A stretch of 64,000 bases of DNA from RYN-230 sp963814645 (GTDB lineage: Bacteria > Actinomycetota > Actinomycetes > Streptosporangiales > Streptosporangiaceae): the NCBI GenBank assembly GCA_963814645.1, contig CAWFDX010000009.1:744001-808000 (forward strand). Direction: 5' to 3'. The stretch's first letter is position 1. The number at the start of each line of letters is the position of its first letter. The notes below the pieces were generated by a model. It worked only from the letters and a program-made list of their open reading frames with translations. It had not been told where the DNA came from and made no database searches. The translations under genes and the position numbers were made by a program. Of this stretch, positions 24,889-32,943 are shown piece after piece.

Positions 24889-25911
24889 ATGTCCCACATC
24901 ACCTACCTCGAGGCTGCCGTGGTCGGCCTCGTACAGGGGGTAACCGAGCTTTTCCCGGTGTCCAGCCTCGGGCACAACGTGCTGATCCCGGCGCTGGTCG
25001 GCGGGAGCTGGGCCACTGATCTGAACGTGGCCAAACCGGAGTCGCCCTATCTGGCCTTCATCGTCGGGCTGCACGTGGCCACCGCGCTGGCGCTGCTCGT
25101 CTACTTCTGGCGGGACTGGGTCCGGATCATCGGCGGGTTCTTCACCTCGCTCCGGCTGCGGCCCGGCTTCCCGTGGCTGCGGCTGGAGACCCGGGACCAG
25201 AAGCTGGCCTGGATGATCATCCTGGCCACGATCCCGGTGGGCATCGTCGGGCTGCTGGCCGAGCACGCGTTCCGGGTCATCTTCGGCCGGCCGATCGCGG
25301 CTGGGTTCTTCCTGATCGCCAACGGAGTCATCCTGTACTGCGGCGAGAAGTTCCGCACCCGCCGGTCGGTCCAGGCCGACCTGGCCGTGGCCGCCGAGCG
25401 GGACCGGGAGCAGGAACTGGTGTCCGCCGGGGCCGGGCCCCCGGGCCAGCCCACCGCCCAGCCGCCGTCGCATCAGGCGGTGCGGCAGGAGGAGATGGCG
25501 CTGGCCGTGCGGGCCGACGAGCGGCTGGCCAAGATCGGCTACACGCAGGCGGTCATCATCGGCGCGGCGCAGTGCCTGGCCCTGCTCGCCGGGATCAGCC
25601 GGGACGGCGTGACCATGGTCGCGGGCATGGCCCGCGGGCTGTCCCGGGAGGACGCGGCCCGGTTCGCGTTCCTCCTCGCCACCCCGGTCATCCTCGCGGC
25701 CGGGGTGCTGAAGGTGCCCGACCTGACCGGCCCGCTGGGCAATGGCATCCACGGCCAGATCCTGCTGGGCAGCGCGCTGTCCTTCATCGGCGCCTACGTT
25801 TCGGTGCGTTTCCTGATGAAGTATTTCCAGACGCGCACGCTGACCCCGTTCGCCATCTACTGTTTCGTAGTTGGGCTGGGCAGTGTGATCTACCTGGGCC
25901 TGATCAAGTAG
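24889..25911 (+). CDS. uppP: Undecaprenyl-diphosphate phosphatase, copy 1
   Basis: 340 residues, polytopic membrane enzyme (BacA family) that recycles undecaprenyl pyrophosphate for peptidoglycan synthesis. EAAVVGLVQGVTELFPVSSLGHN is close to the catalytic (E/Q)xxxE plus PxSSxGH signature, and AGISRDGVTMVAGMARGLSR matches the second PGxSRSG-like motif. There is a hydrophilic insertion (about residues 160-210) between the two halves. A near-duplicate follows 45 nt downstream in the same direction. Confidence 0.9.
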   Translation: MSHITYLEAAVVGLVQGVTELFPVSSLGHNVLIPALVGGSWATDLNVAKPESPYLAFIVGLHVATALALLVYFWRDWVRIIGGFFTSLRLRPGFPWLRLETRDQKLAWMIILATIPVGIVGLLAEHAFRVIFGRPIAAGFFLIANGVILYCGEKFRTRRSVQADLAVAAERDREQELVSAGAGPPGQPTAQPPSHQAVRQEEMALAVRADERLAKIGYTQAVIIGAAQCLALLAGISRDGVTMVAGMARGLSREDAARFAFLLATPVILAAGVLKVPDLTGPLGNGIHGQILLGSALSFIGAYVSVRFLMKYFQTRTLTPFAIYCFVVGLGSVIYLGLIK

Positions 25912-25956
25912 GGTTACCAATCCGGCCGCTCGGACCGGCCGACCGGAAAGGCCTTC

Positions 25957-27201
25957 ATGTCGCACATCACGTACCTCGAGGCTGCCGTCGTCGGCCTGAT
26001 TCAGGGCGTATCCGAGCTGTTCCCGGTGTCCAGCCTGGGGCACAACGTGCTGCTCCCGGCGCTCATCGGCGGCAGCTGGGCCAGCGACCTGAACGTGGCC
26101 AAGGCGTCCTCCCCGTACCTGGCCTTTATCGTCGGCATGCATGTGGCCACCGCGCTGGCCCTGCTCATCTACTTCTGGCGGGACTGGGTCCGGATCATCG
26201 GCGGCTTCTTCAGCTCGATCCGGCACCGCCAGGTGCAGACCCGGGACCAGAAGCTGGCCTGGATGATCATCCTGGCCACGATTCCGGTCGGCCTGGTCGG
26301 CGTGGTCGCAGACAAGCCATTCCGTGAGGTCTTCGGCAAGCCCATCGTGGCCGGAGTCTTCCTGATCATCAACGGGGTCATCCTGTACTGCGGCGAGAAG
26401 TTCCGGCCGCGCGCCTCGATCCAAGCCGACCAGGTCGTGGCGGCCGAGCGGGACCGGGAGCTCGTCTCGGCGACCGGCCCAGCCGGGTACCAGCCGGCCA
26501 GACCCGGGTATCAGACGGGCCCCACGGGCTACCAGGACGGTCCTACTGGCTACCAGGACGGTCCTACCGGGTACCAGGACGGTCCCACCGCGTACCAGGA
26601 CGGTCCCACCGCGTACCAGGCAGGCCCCTCCGGGTACGGGCCGGAGCAGGACCCGTACCAGGCCCTGTACCAGCCGCGCGAGCCCGGCTACCGGCCAGGT
26701 CAGCCGGCCTCCCGGGCAGGCGGCCAGGCTCCCCGGGCCCGGCACCGGCAGGTCTCCGGCCACCAGGCGCTGCGCGAGGAGGAACTGGCCCAGTCGCTCG
26801 CGGCCGATGAGCGGCTCATCGGGATCGGCTATCTGAAGGCCATCACCATCGGGGCCGCGCAGATCCTGGCCCTGCTCGCCGGGATCAGCCGGGACGGCGT
26901 CACCATGGTCGCGGGCATGACCCGCGGGCTGTCCCGGGAGGATGCGGCCCGGTTCGCGTTCCTGCTCGCCACCCCGGTCATCCTGGCTGCTGGTGTGCTG
27001 GAACTGCCCAAGCTGACCGGCCCGCTGGGCAACGGCATCCACGGCCAGATCCTGGTCGGCAGCGTGCTGTCCTTCGTCGGCGCCTACCTGTCGGTGCGCT
27101 TCCTGATGAAGTACTTCCAGACCCGCACGCTGACCCCGTTCGCCATCTACTGCTTCGTCTTCGGCCTGCTCAGCGTCATCTACCTGGGCGTACTCAAGTA
27201 G
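25957..27201 (+). CDS. uppP: Undecaprenyl-diphosphate phosphatase, copy 2, with repeat insertion
   Basis: 414 residues. Nearly the same sequence as copy 1 outside the central loop: EAAVVGLIQGVSELFPVSSLGHN and AGISRDGVTMVAGMTRGLSR. The loop between the halves (about residues 168-275) is enlarged by six heptapeptide units of the type YQDGPTG (residues 185-226), followed by a Pro/Gln/Arg-rich stretch. The gene arose by tandem duplication and later repeat expansion. Whether both copies are active phosphatases cannot be told; the catalytic residues are intact in both. Confidence 0.9.
   Translation: MSHITYLEAAVVGLIQGVSELFPVSSLGHNVLLPALIGGSWASDLNVAKASSPYLAFIVGMHVATALALLIYFWRDWVRIIGGFFSSIRHRQVQTRDQKLAWMIILATIPVGLVGVVADKPFREVFGKPIVAGVFLIINGVILYCGEKFRPRASIQADQVVAAERDRELVSATGPAGYQPARPGYQTGPTGYQDGPTGYQDGPTGYQDGPTAYQDGPTAYQAGPSGYGPEQDPYQALYQPREPGYRPGQPASRAGGQAPRARHRQVSGHQALREEELAQSLAADERLIGIGYLKAITIGAAQILALLAGISRDGVTMVAGMTRGLSREDAARFAFLLATPVILAAGVLELPKLTGPLGNGIHGQILVGSVLSFVGAYLSVRFLMKYFQTRTLTPFAIYCFVFGLLSVIYLGVLK
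26509..26634. repeat. 21-bp tandem repeat in uppP copy 2
   Basis: Six consecutive 21-bp units of the form TACCAGGACGGTCCYACYGGS, in frame, encoding YQDGPTG/YQDGPTA. The four central units are nearly identical. Absent from uppP copy 1. Confidence 0.9.
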
Positions 27202-27773
27202 GCCGGAGCACGGAAAGCCAGCGCCTTTTCCTGCGCTTTACTTTTGCTCGTTAGCCCGTTACCAACTCTGCAGAAAAATCCCAAATCGCTCGCTGGCATC
27301 TGAATTAACACTGGTAACCACATCTTGCGGCCGTACGCAGTGGACCGATTACACAATGTTAAAAAGGGGTCATCCGAGCGCCGCTCGGCACATCCAGTCG
27401 TCGCGACCGAACCGCTGCTGGCCCGCTGTAAATACGAAGAGTTAAAGAGTGGCCCCAAAAAGTGAAGATAACAAAAAGGTAACAGATGCTTCTGCACTGT
27501 AGCTTTCTTTGCGGCCGGATGAGCAAGACTTGAGTAATCGTAAATAGGCACTTTTGGCGCTGCACGGTTCCCCAGGAGGACCGGCACCAGGTGCAAACGG
27601 GGGAGTGTTTTTCTCAGCGGTTCTGTGTGCCCGCGTTCTGGCCGGCCCAACTCGTCCTCGTGCGGCCCCGCTGCTGCGGCATGCAGTGCTGCCGCCCACG
27701 CGGAGGCGCTCTGACTGGCAACAGCGCAGCAGCGAGCTAGCCAAGGGACCTGCAGCGACAGGCGGGGGCAGCA
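27202..27773. other. AT-richer 572-nt intergenic region without a supported gene
   Basis: Base composition is visibly lower in GC than the surroundings between about 27215 and 27560 (runs such as TTACTTTTGCTC, GAAGATAACAAAAAGG). A weak hairpin (27220-27224 with 27233-27237, followed by TTACTTTT) may end uppP transcription, and CCGAGC-gcc-GCTCGG (27374-27388) forms a small second hairpin. No open frame here has recognisable homology. The promoter of the kinase gene at 27774 should be at the right end. Confidence 0.5.
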
Positions 27774-28466
27774 ATGGAGCTGGTGGACGGAGCGGCTGAG
27801 CGTGCCGGAGCGTACCTCGTGCTGCGTGAGGCGGCGCTGGATGCGCGGGGCCCTACCGGGCCGCCAGTACCCGAGCAGCAGTTCCGGGAGATCTGCCACG
27901 ATATGCGGCAGCCGGTGGCGGGGGTGCTGTTCCTCGCGGCGGCCGCTTTGACCGTACCCGAGTTGCCGGGCGCCGCACGCGACCGGCTGGAACAGATCGT
28001 CGCCGAGGCGCAGACGCTGGCCGAGCTGATCGAGCAGTCCCTGCACCACGCCGATCCCGCAGCCCGTACCGCGCAGACCGATCTAGGCCAGCTCGCCAGC
28101 CAGGCGGTAGCCGGAGAGCAGCTGACCTACCGGGGCCTGCTGCGGATGACAGCTCCGGCCCGCCCGGTGCTGGCCGGCATCAACCACGTCGACGCCCGGC
28201 GCATCATTGCCAACCTGCTGAGCAACGCAACCCGGGCGGCTGGGCCGGACGGCCGCGTCACCGTCCGGGTCGGCTGCGATCGTGACTGCGCCCAGCTCAC
28301 TGTGCTGGACAGTGGACCCGGCTTTGCCAAGATCCCGCGGAGCACCGGGCTGGGCGCTGGTGTGATCGCGCGGTGCCTGGTCCGGTGCGGCGGGCAGATC
28401 GACTACGGGCGGAGCCCGGACGGCGGCGTCAAAGCTACCGTTTCACTGCCGCTGGCCAGTGGCTGA
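27774..28466 (+). CDS. Soluble histidine kinase (no sensor domain)
   Basis: 230 residues. H-box EICHDMRQPVAGV (phosphoacceptor His about residue 42), N-box NLLSNATRAAG, G1 DSGPGF and G2 TGLGAGVIARCLVRCGG followed by PDGGVKATVSLPL. No membrane segment and only ~35 residues before the H-box, so no recognisable input domain; the signal must come from another protein or the cytosol. It is followed 18 nt later by a response regulator gene, its likely partner. Confidence 0.85.
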   Translation: MELVDGAAERAGAYLVLREAALDARGPTGPPVPEQQFREICHDMRQPVAGVLFLAAAALTVPELPGAARDRLEQIVAEAQTLAELIEQSLHHADPAARTAQTDLGQLASQAVAGEQLTYRGLLRMTAPARPVLAGINHVDARRIIANLLSNATRAAGPDGRVTVRVGCDRDCAQLTVLDSGPGFAKIPRSTGLGAGVIARCLVRCGGQIDYGRSPDGGVKATVSLPLASG

Positions 28467-28484
28467 ACGGGGTGGCGGGGCCAG

Positions 28485-29117
28485 ATGCGGCTCATCCTGT
28501 GCGACGACCATCTCATGCTCGCCGAGGCGCTGGGTGTCGTGCTGGCGGCGCGCGGTCATGACGTGCTCGCGGTGACCAGCACTCCGGACAGCGCGGTGGC
28601 CGCGGTACGCGCTCAGGAACCCGACATCTGCCTGCTGGACCTGTCCTTTCATGGCGAGCGCAGCGGGCTGGACGCGGCCCGGGCCATCTTCGCGATGCGC
28701 AGCCGTACCAAGGTGGTGGTGCTCTCTGGGGTCTGCGACCCGGAGACACTGTCCGAGGCGGTGGAACTCCCGGTGGCCGGCTTCCTCCGCAAGGACCAGA
28801 GTGTGGACGAGATCGCGACGGCGCTAGAGGTCATCGCGGCCGGTGGCATTCTGATCGCGCCGACAGTACGGCGTACCTGGGCCGGCCGGGAGAGCAAGCC
28901 GCAGCCACGCGGGCCGATGGATGAGCTGACTGCGCGCGAACACGAGATCGTCAGCCGGATCGTCAACGGTGAGAGCACCAGGCAGATGGCGGCCGCGATG
29001 CATGTCACTCCGGACACTGTCCGCTCCTACGTCAAGAACGTCCTGGCCAAGCTGGGGCTGCACAATCGCCTGCAGATCGCGGCCATGGCCAGCCGCACCC
29101 GTAATCCAGGCTGCTGA
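28485..29117 (+). CDS. NarL/LuxR-type response regulator
   Basis: 210 residues. Receiver domain (1-120): acidic pair in LILCDDHLMLAEAL, phosphoacceptor Asp in DICLLDLSF (about residue 52), Lys in GFLRKDQS. A C-terminal LuxR helix-turn-helix (about 145-205): LTAREHEIVSRIVNGESTRQ, MHVTPDTVRSYVKNVLAKLG. Forms a two-component pair with the upstream kinase. Its 3' end overlaps the tail of a decayed gene on the opposite strand. Confidence 0.92.
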   Translation: MRLILCDDHLMLAEALGVVLAARGHDVLAVTSTPDSAVAAVRAQEPDICLLDLSFHGERSGLDAARAIFAMRSRTKVVVLSGVCDPETLSEAVELPVAGFLRKDQSVDEIATALEVIAAGGILIAPTVRRTWAGRESKPQPRGPMDELTAREHEIVSRIVNGESTRQMAAAMHVTPDTVRSYVKNVLAKLGLHNRLQIAAMASRTRNPGC

Positions 29118-29500
29118 TACCGGTCCATGGCCACCGCCGCCGGGCCGACCCGGTCCGCGCCTGGTCCCTGGTAAGACAACGCCAGCCAGTACCACAGACC
29201 CTTAGCCCAGAGCCGGGATGGCGAGTCGTTGTTGCTGATGAAGACGCGCCGGAGCGCGTGGCGGCCGGTGTGCGCGGACGGCCAGCTGGCGCAGGCGTAG
29301 TCGTAGCCGGCGTCCTTGACACCCTGGATGACACGCGGCTCGATGCTTCCGTAGGGGTAGCAGAACCCAGCCACGTCCTGGCCGCTGACTCGCCGTAGCA
29401 CGTCCCGGCTGGCGATTGTCCCGGCGGCCAGGTCAGTGCCGGGCACCGTCGGCAGCGCGATGTGCTGGAATCCGTGTGAGCCGATTTCCATCCCGGCCAC
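29027..29500 (-). pseudogene. Polysaccharide deacetylase remnant (C-terminal part only)
   Basis: From about 29500 the frame reads EIGSHGFQHIALPTVPGTDL, then GFCYPYGSIEPRVIQGVKDAGYDYACA, which matches the second half of NodB-domain deacetylases (the SHxxxH metal motif is SHGFQH). The catalytic N-terminal TFDDG motif is missing. The segment is joined in frame to the C-terminus of a glycosyltransferase, so an internal deletion has fused two adjacent genes. Recognisable homology ends near 29183 (LWYWLALSY); the last ~150 nt overlap the response regulator gene. Confidence 0.7.
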
Positions 29501-30162
29501 CAGCCGGTTGACTTTGGCGTCCTCCGGCAGGAGTCCCTCCGCGATGCCGTGGACCTGGGTGAACACGGCGCAGAGCACGGCCTCGAAACCGATCACCACC
29601 AGCGCGCACGCGACGGCCAGTGTGTTCACGTAGAAGGTGATGCCACCCACCCGGAGCGGGGCGGGCAGCAGCGCGGCCGCGGCGGGCAGGCCGAGAGCAG
29701 CACGGTACCGGGATGAGGAAAAGCCAGCGCGGGCTGAACAGCAGCAGGAACCGCAGATGCCGCCAGCCATCCCGCCAGCTACGCAGGTGCGGCGGCCGAC
29801 TGCGGCCATCCGGCGACAGTGTGGTTGGCGCCTCCTCGACGCGATGCCCGGCCAGCGTTGCCCTGACCACCATCTCGCTGGCGAACTCCCTGCCAGAGGT
29901 CTGCAGGCCCAGCGAAAGCACGCTGTCCCGGCTGAAGCCGCGCAGCCCGCAGTGCAGGTCACCGGCTTTAATGTGGAAGAAAAGCCGGCCCATGAAGCTC
30001 AGCACCGGGTTACCCAGGTACCGGTGCAGCGCGGGCATGGCACCCGGCTTGATTCCCCCCACGAACCGATTGCCCAGCACGAGTTCGGTCCCGGCACGCG
30101 GATGACCGATGAACGGCGTGACCGCGCTGAAGTCATAGCTGTCGTACGGTTTGCCTACCCCA
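29501..30162 (-). pseudogene. Family-2 glycosyltransferase remnant, truncated and frameshifted
   Basis: Dolichol-phosphate-mannose-synthase-like. Homology begins abruptly at about 30162 (KPYDSYDFSAVTPFIGHP, normally preceded by a Rossmann half with the DxD motif, which is absent), then GTELVLGNRFVGGIKPGAMP, DLHCGLRGFSRDSV. The frame breaks between 29709 and 29698 and resumes in another frame as ALGLPAAAALLPAPLR and the final membrane helices (TLAVACALVVIGFEAVLCAVF), then runs into the deacetylase remnant. With a missing N-terminus and at least one frameshift it cannot be functional. The stretch 30163-30377 holds no recognisable gene. Confidence 0.72.
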
Positions 30163-30377
30163 GCCCGGAGCGGGCCACGTAGGGTGGCCGACCTGCTGGG
30201 AGCCGTCCAGCCAGCCAGGCCGCCGACCGCGTCTGGTGCTCGCCGACGGCGCCGGAGTTGCCGCCCTGACTAGGGAAATTGGCCGAAGGTGGCCAGCCAA
30301 GGACGCGGTCCCGGCGCCGTAGCCCGCAATCGATCGCGGGGGTAATGCGGGCTAGCACCTGGCCGGCTGCCGCCTGG

Positions 30378-32261
30378 TCAGTGCTGCGGATTACGCGCCG
30401 CGGTGGCCCGGCGGCCCCGCTCGCGCATCCGCTCCTTGGCGTCCAGCACCACCTTGCGCAGCCGGACCGTGGCCGGGGTGACCTCGGCGCACTCACCGCT
30501 GGCGCAGAACTCCAGGGCCTGCTCCAGGCTGAGCGCGCGCGGCGGCACCAGGCGCTCGAGTTCCTCGCCGGTGGACTGCCGCACGTTGGTCAGCTTGCGC
30601 TCCCGGGTGATGTTCACATCCATGTCATCAGACCGGGAGTTCTCCCCGACGATCATTCCCTCATACACCTCGGTGCCCGGCCCGACGAACAGCGTGCCCC
30701 GTTCCTGCAGCGAGAACATGGCGTAGGCGGTGGCCGTCCCGGACCGGTCGGCGACCAGCGACCCGGTCGGCCGCATCCGCATGTCGCCGGACCACGGCTC
30801 GTAGCCCTCGAACACGTGGTGCGCGATGCCGGTACCCCGGGTGTCGGTGAGGAACTGGGTGCGGAAGCCGATCAAGCCCCGGGCGGGCACGATGAAGTCC
30901 AGCCGGACCCAGCCGGTGCCATGGTTGGTCATGTGCTCCATCCGGCCCTTGCGCAGCGCCAGCAGCGAGGTGACCGCGCCGAGGTACTCCTCGGGCACGT
31001 CCACGGTGAGCCGCTCCACTGGTTCGTGCAGCTTCCCGTTCACCTCGCGGGTGACCACGGTGGGCCGGCCCACGGTCAGCTCATAGCCTTCCCGCCGCAT
31101 GGTCTCCACCAGTACGGCCAGGGCCAGTTCGCCGCGGCCCTGTACCTCCCAGGTATCCGGCCGCTCGGTGGGCAGCACCCGGAGTGACACGTTGCCGACC
31201 AGTTCGCGGTCCAGCCGGTCGCGGACCATCCGGGCGGTGACCTTGCTGCCCTTCTCCCGGCCGACCAGCGGCGAGGTGTTCACCCCGATCGTCATCGAGA
31301 TGGCCGGCTCGTCCACGGTGATCAGCGGCAGCGGCCGCGGGTCGTCCGGATCGGCCAGCGTCTCACCGATCATGATGTCCGGGATGCCGGCCACCGCGAT
31401 GATGTCGCCGGGCCCAGCGCTCTGCGTGGGCACCCGGTCGAGCGCCTCGGTCCGGAACAGCTCGGTGATCTTCACCTTCTCGATCGAGCCGTCCCGGCGG
31501 CACCAGGCCGCCTGCTGGCCCTTGGTGATCACACCGGACTCCACCCGGCAGAGCGCGATCCGGCCCAGGTAGGCCGAGGCGTCCAGGTTGGTGACGTGCG
31601 CCCGGAGCGGCTCGGCCGGGTCGTAGGTCGGCGCCGGCACGGTGTCCCGGAGCACGGCGAACAGCGGTTCCAGGTCCGGTGAGTCGGGCAGGGTGCCGTC
31701 CGCCGGGCGGGTCAGCGAGGCCCGGCCCGCCCGCGCCGACGCATATACGATCGGGAACTCGATCTGCTCCTCGGTGGCGTCCAGGTCGAGGAACAGCTCG
31801 TAGGTGGCGTCGACCACCTCGGCGATCCGGGCGTCCGGCCGGTCCACCTTGTTGATCACCAGGACCACCGGCAGGTTGGCTTCCAGCGTCTTGCGCAGCA
31901 CGAACCGGGTCTGCGGCAGCGGCCCCTCGCTGGCATCCACCAGCAACAGCACGCCGTCCACCATGGACAGCCCGCGCTCCACCTCGCCACCGAAGTCGGC
32001 ATGCCCTGGGGTGTCCACGATGTTGATGGTCAGCCCGCCGTGCGCCACCGCGGTGTTCTTGGCCAGGATCGTGATGCCCTTTTCCCGTTCCAGGTCACCG
32101 GAGTCGAGTACCCGGTCGGCTACCTGGGCGCCGGCCCGGAACGCGCCGGACTGCCACAGCATGGCGTCCACCAGGGTGGTCTTGCCGTGGTCCACGTGCG
32201 CGACGATGGCCACGTTGCGCAATTCATCACGGGTGGCGAGCTGAGGCTGGCGTGCGGGCAT
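30378..32261 (-). CDS. typA: Translational GTPase TypA/BipA
   Basis: 627 residues from ATG 32261 (MPARQPQLATRDELRNV). Ribosome-associated GTPase: G1 AHVDHGKTTL, G2/G3 DTPGHADFGGEVERGLSM, VDGVLLLVDASEGPLPQTRF, G4 NKVDRPDAR, followed by EF-G-like domains and the BipA C-terminal domain (RMRPTGSLVADRSG). An ATG four codons upstream (32273) is also possible; the open frame extends further but without conservation. Confidence 0.95.
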   Translation of the reverse strand: MPARQPQLATRDELRNVAIVAHVDHGKTTLVDAMLWQSGAFRAGAQVADRVLDSGDLEREKGITILAKNTAVAHGGLTINIVDTPGHADFGGEVERGLSMVDGVLLLVDASEGPLPQTRFVLRKTLEANLPVVLVINKVDRPDARIAEVVDATYELFLDLDATEEQIEFPIVYASARAGRASLTRPADGTLPDSPDLEPLFAVLRDTVPAPTYDPAEPLRAHVTNLDASAYLGRIALCRVESGVITKGQQAAWCRRDGSIEKVKITELFRTEALDRVPTQSAGPGDIIAVAGIPDIMIGETLADPDDPRPLPLITVDEPAISMTIGVNTSPLVGREKGSKVTARMVRDRLDRELVGNVSLRVLPTERPDTWEVQGRGELALAVLVETMRREGYELTVGRPTVVTREVNGKLHEPVERLTVDVPEEYLGAVTSLLALRKGRMEHMTNHGTGWVRLDFIVPARGLIGFRTQFLTDTRGTGIAHHVFEGYEPWSGDMRMRPTGSLVADRSGTATAYAMFSLQERGTLFVGPGTEVYEGMIVGENSRSDDMDVNITRERKLTNVRQSTGEELERLVPPRALSLEQALEFCASGECAEVTPATVRLRKVVLDAKERMRERGRRATAARNPQH

Positions 32262-32535
32262 ACGAGATCTCATCTGCTTGGTGGCTGGGCTGCCGCGCAT
32301 GCTGGCGCGACGGTTCCATTCTATCCGGCCGCTCTTTGCCAGCGGCCGGGCGCGGCGTAACGGCGGCCCGCCACGGGACGCGGACACCGAGCCCGAGTGG
32401 GGAGAGCCCGGTGCCCGCACCGAAGACGCGGGAATCCTCGGAAACCCGTCCTCTATCCCCAGGAAAGCAGCCATACCGGTCCCCGGCAACCCTCAGCTGA
32501 CTGAGCAGGCCTACCTAACACGGGGATCGGGTCCG

Positions 32536-32575
32536 GGATGCCTTATCTCCGGGACGGCCCGGAGATAAGGCATCC
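32536..32575. promoter_or_regulatory. Perfect 18-bp stem with ACGG loop, overlapping leader A
   Basis: GGATGCCTTATCTCCGGG (32536-32553), loop ACGG (32554-32557), and the exact complement 32558-32575. The right arm contains the first bases of the leader that is conserved with the one before the small gene at 34695. Between typA (divergent) and the small gene, it could be a transcription-factor site, a terminator without a U-run, or part of an RNA switch, since GCATC-cgccc-GATGC immediately downstream can form an alternative hairpin with the right arm. Confidence 0.5.
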
Positions 32576-32656
32576 GCCCGATGCGGGCCGGGCCGCCTTA
32601 CGACGAACCTCGATGGTGTACGGCCACGACGGGTGGCCGGTACCAAGGAGGAAGTC
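32561..32656 (+). promoter_or_regulatory. Conserved 96-nt leader/promoter of small gene A
   Basis: The 96 nt immediately before the GTG at 32657 align without gaps to the 96 nt before the GTG at 34695 at about two thirds of positions. Best-conserved blocks: GAGATA.GGC, CGCCC.ATG, CCTTA, CTCGA.G.TGTACGGCC and AGGAGGA. The CCTTA and TGTAC blocks could be part of a shared promoter; a structured 5' UTR is the other reading. Confidence 0.5.
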
Positions 32657-32938
32657 GTGCATCCGGTGATCCTGACCGAAGTCGCCACCCAGCACATCCT
32701 GGAGATGCAGGCCGAGGCGGCCCGGACAGCCAAGGCCCGGACGGCCAAGGCCCGGACGGCCCGCGAGGGCCGCTCCCCCCACCTGGCCTGGCTGTTTGAC
32801 CTGGCCGACCGGCGCGGGGCGGCCCGAGCCGCGCAGCACAGCCCGGACTTCTGCTGCCCGGACTACCTGCTGACCGGCCAGTGCGCGGTGCATGCCGAGG
32901 CGCACCGCATGGCCGCCGGCAGCGGCAGGCCGTCGTGA
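32657..32938 (+). CDS. Small hypothetical protein A (paralogue of the one at 34695)
   Basis: 93 residues, GTG 32657 behind a perfect AAGGAGG. The N-terminal helix HPVILTEVATQHILEMQAEAA is followed by a basic repeat (TAKARTAKARTAREGR) and a C-terminal part with CCPDYLLTGQCAVHAEAH (three cysteines and two histidines, possible metal site). Small actinobacterial proteins with this N-terminal pattern are common and uncharacterised. The insertion sequence begins 6 nt after its stop codon. Confidence 0.65.
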   Translation: MHPVILTEVATQHILEMQAEAARTAKARTAKARTAREGRSPHLAWLFDLADRRGAARAAQHSPDFCCPDYLLTGQCAVHAEAHRMAAGSGRPS

Positions 32939-32943
32939 CCCAC

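Noticed and set aside
24835..27042. A 735-codon minus-strand frame across both uppP genes
   Set aside because: Antisense shadow; it repeats twice because uppP is duplicated, which can mimic a repeat protein. No homology.
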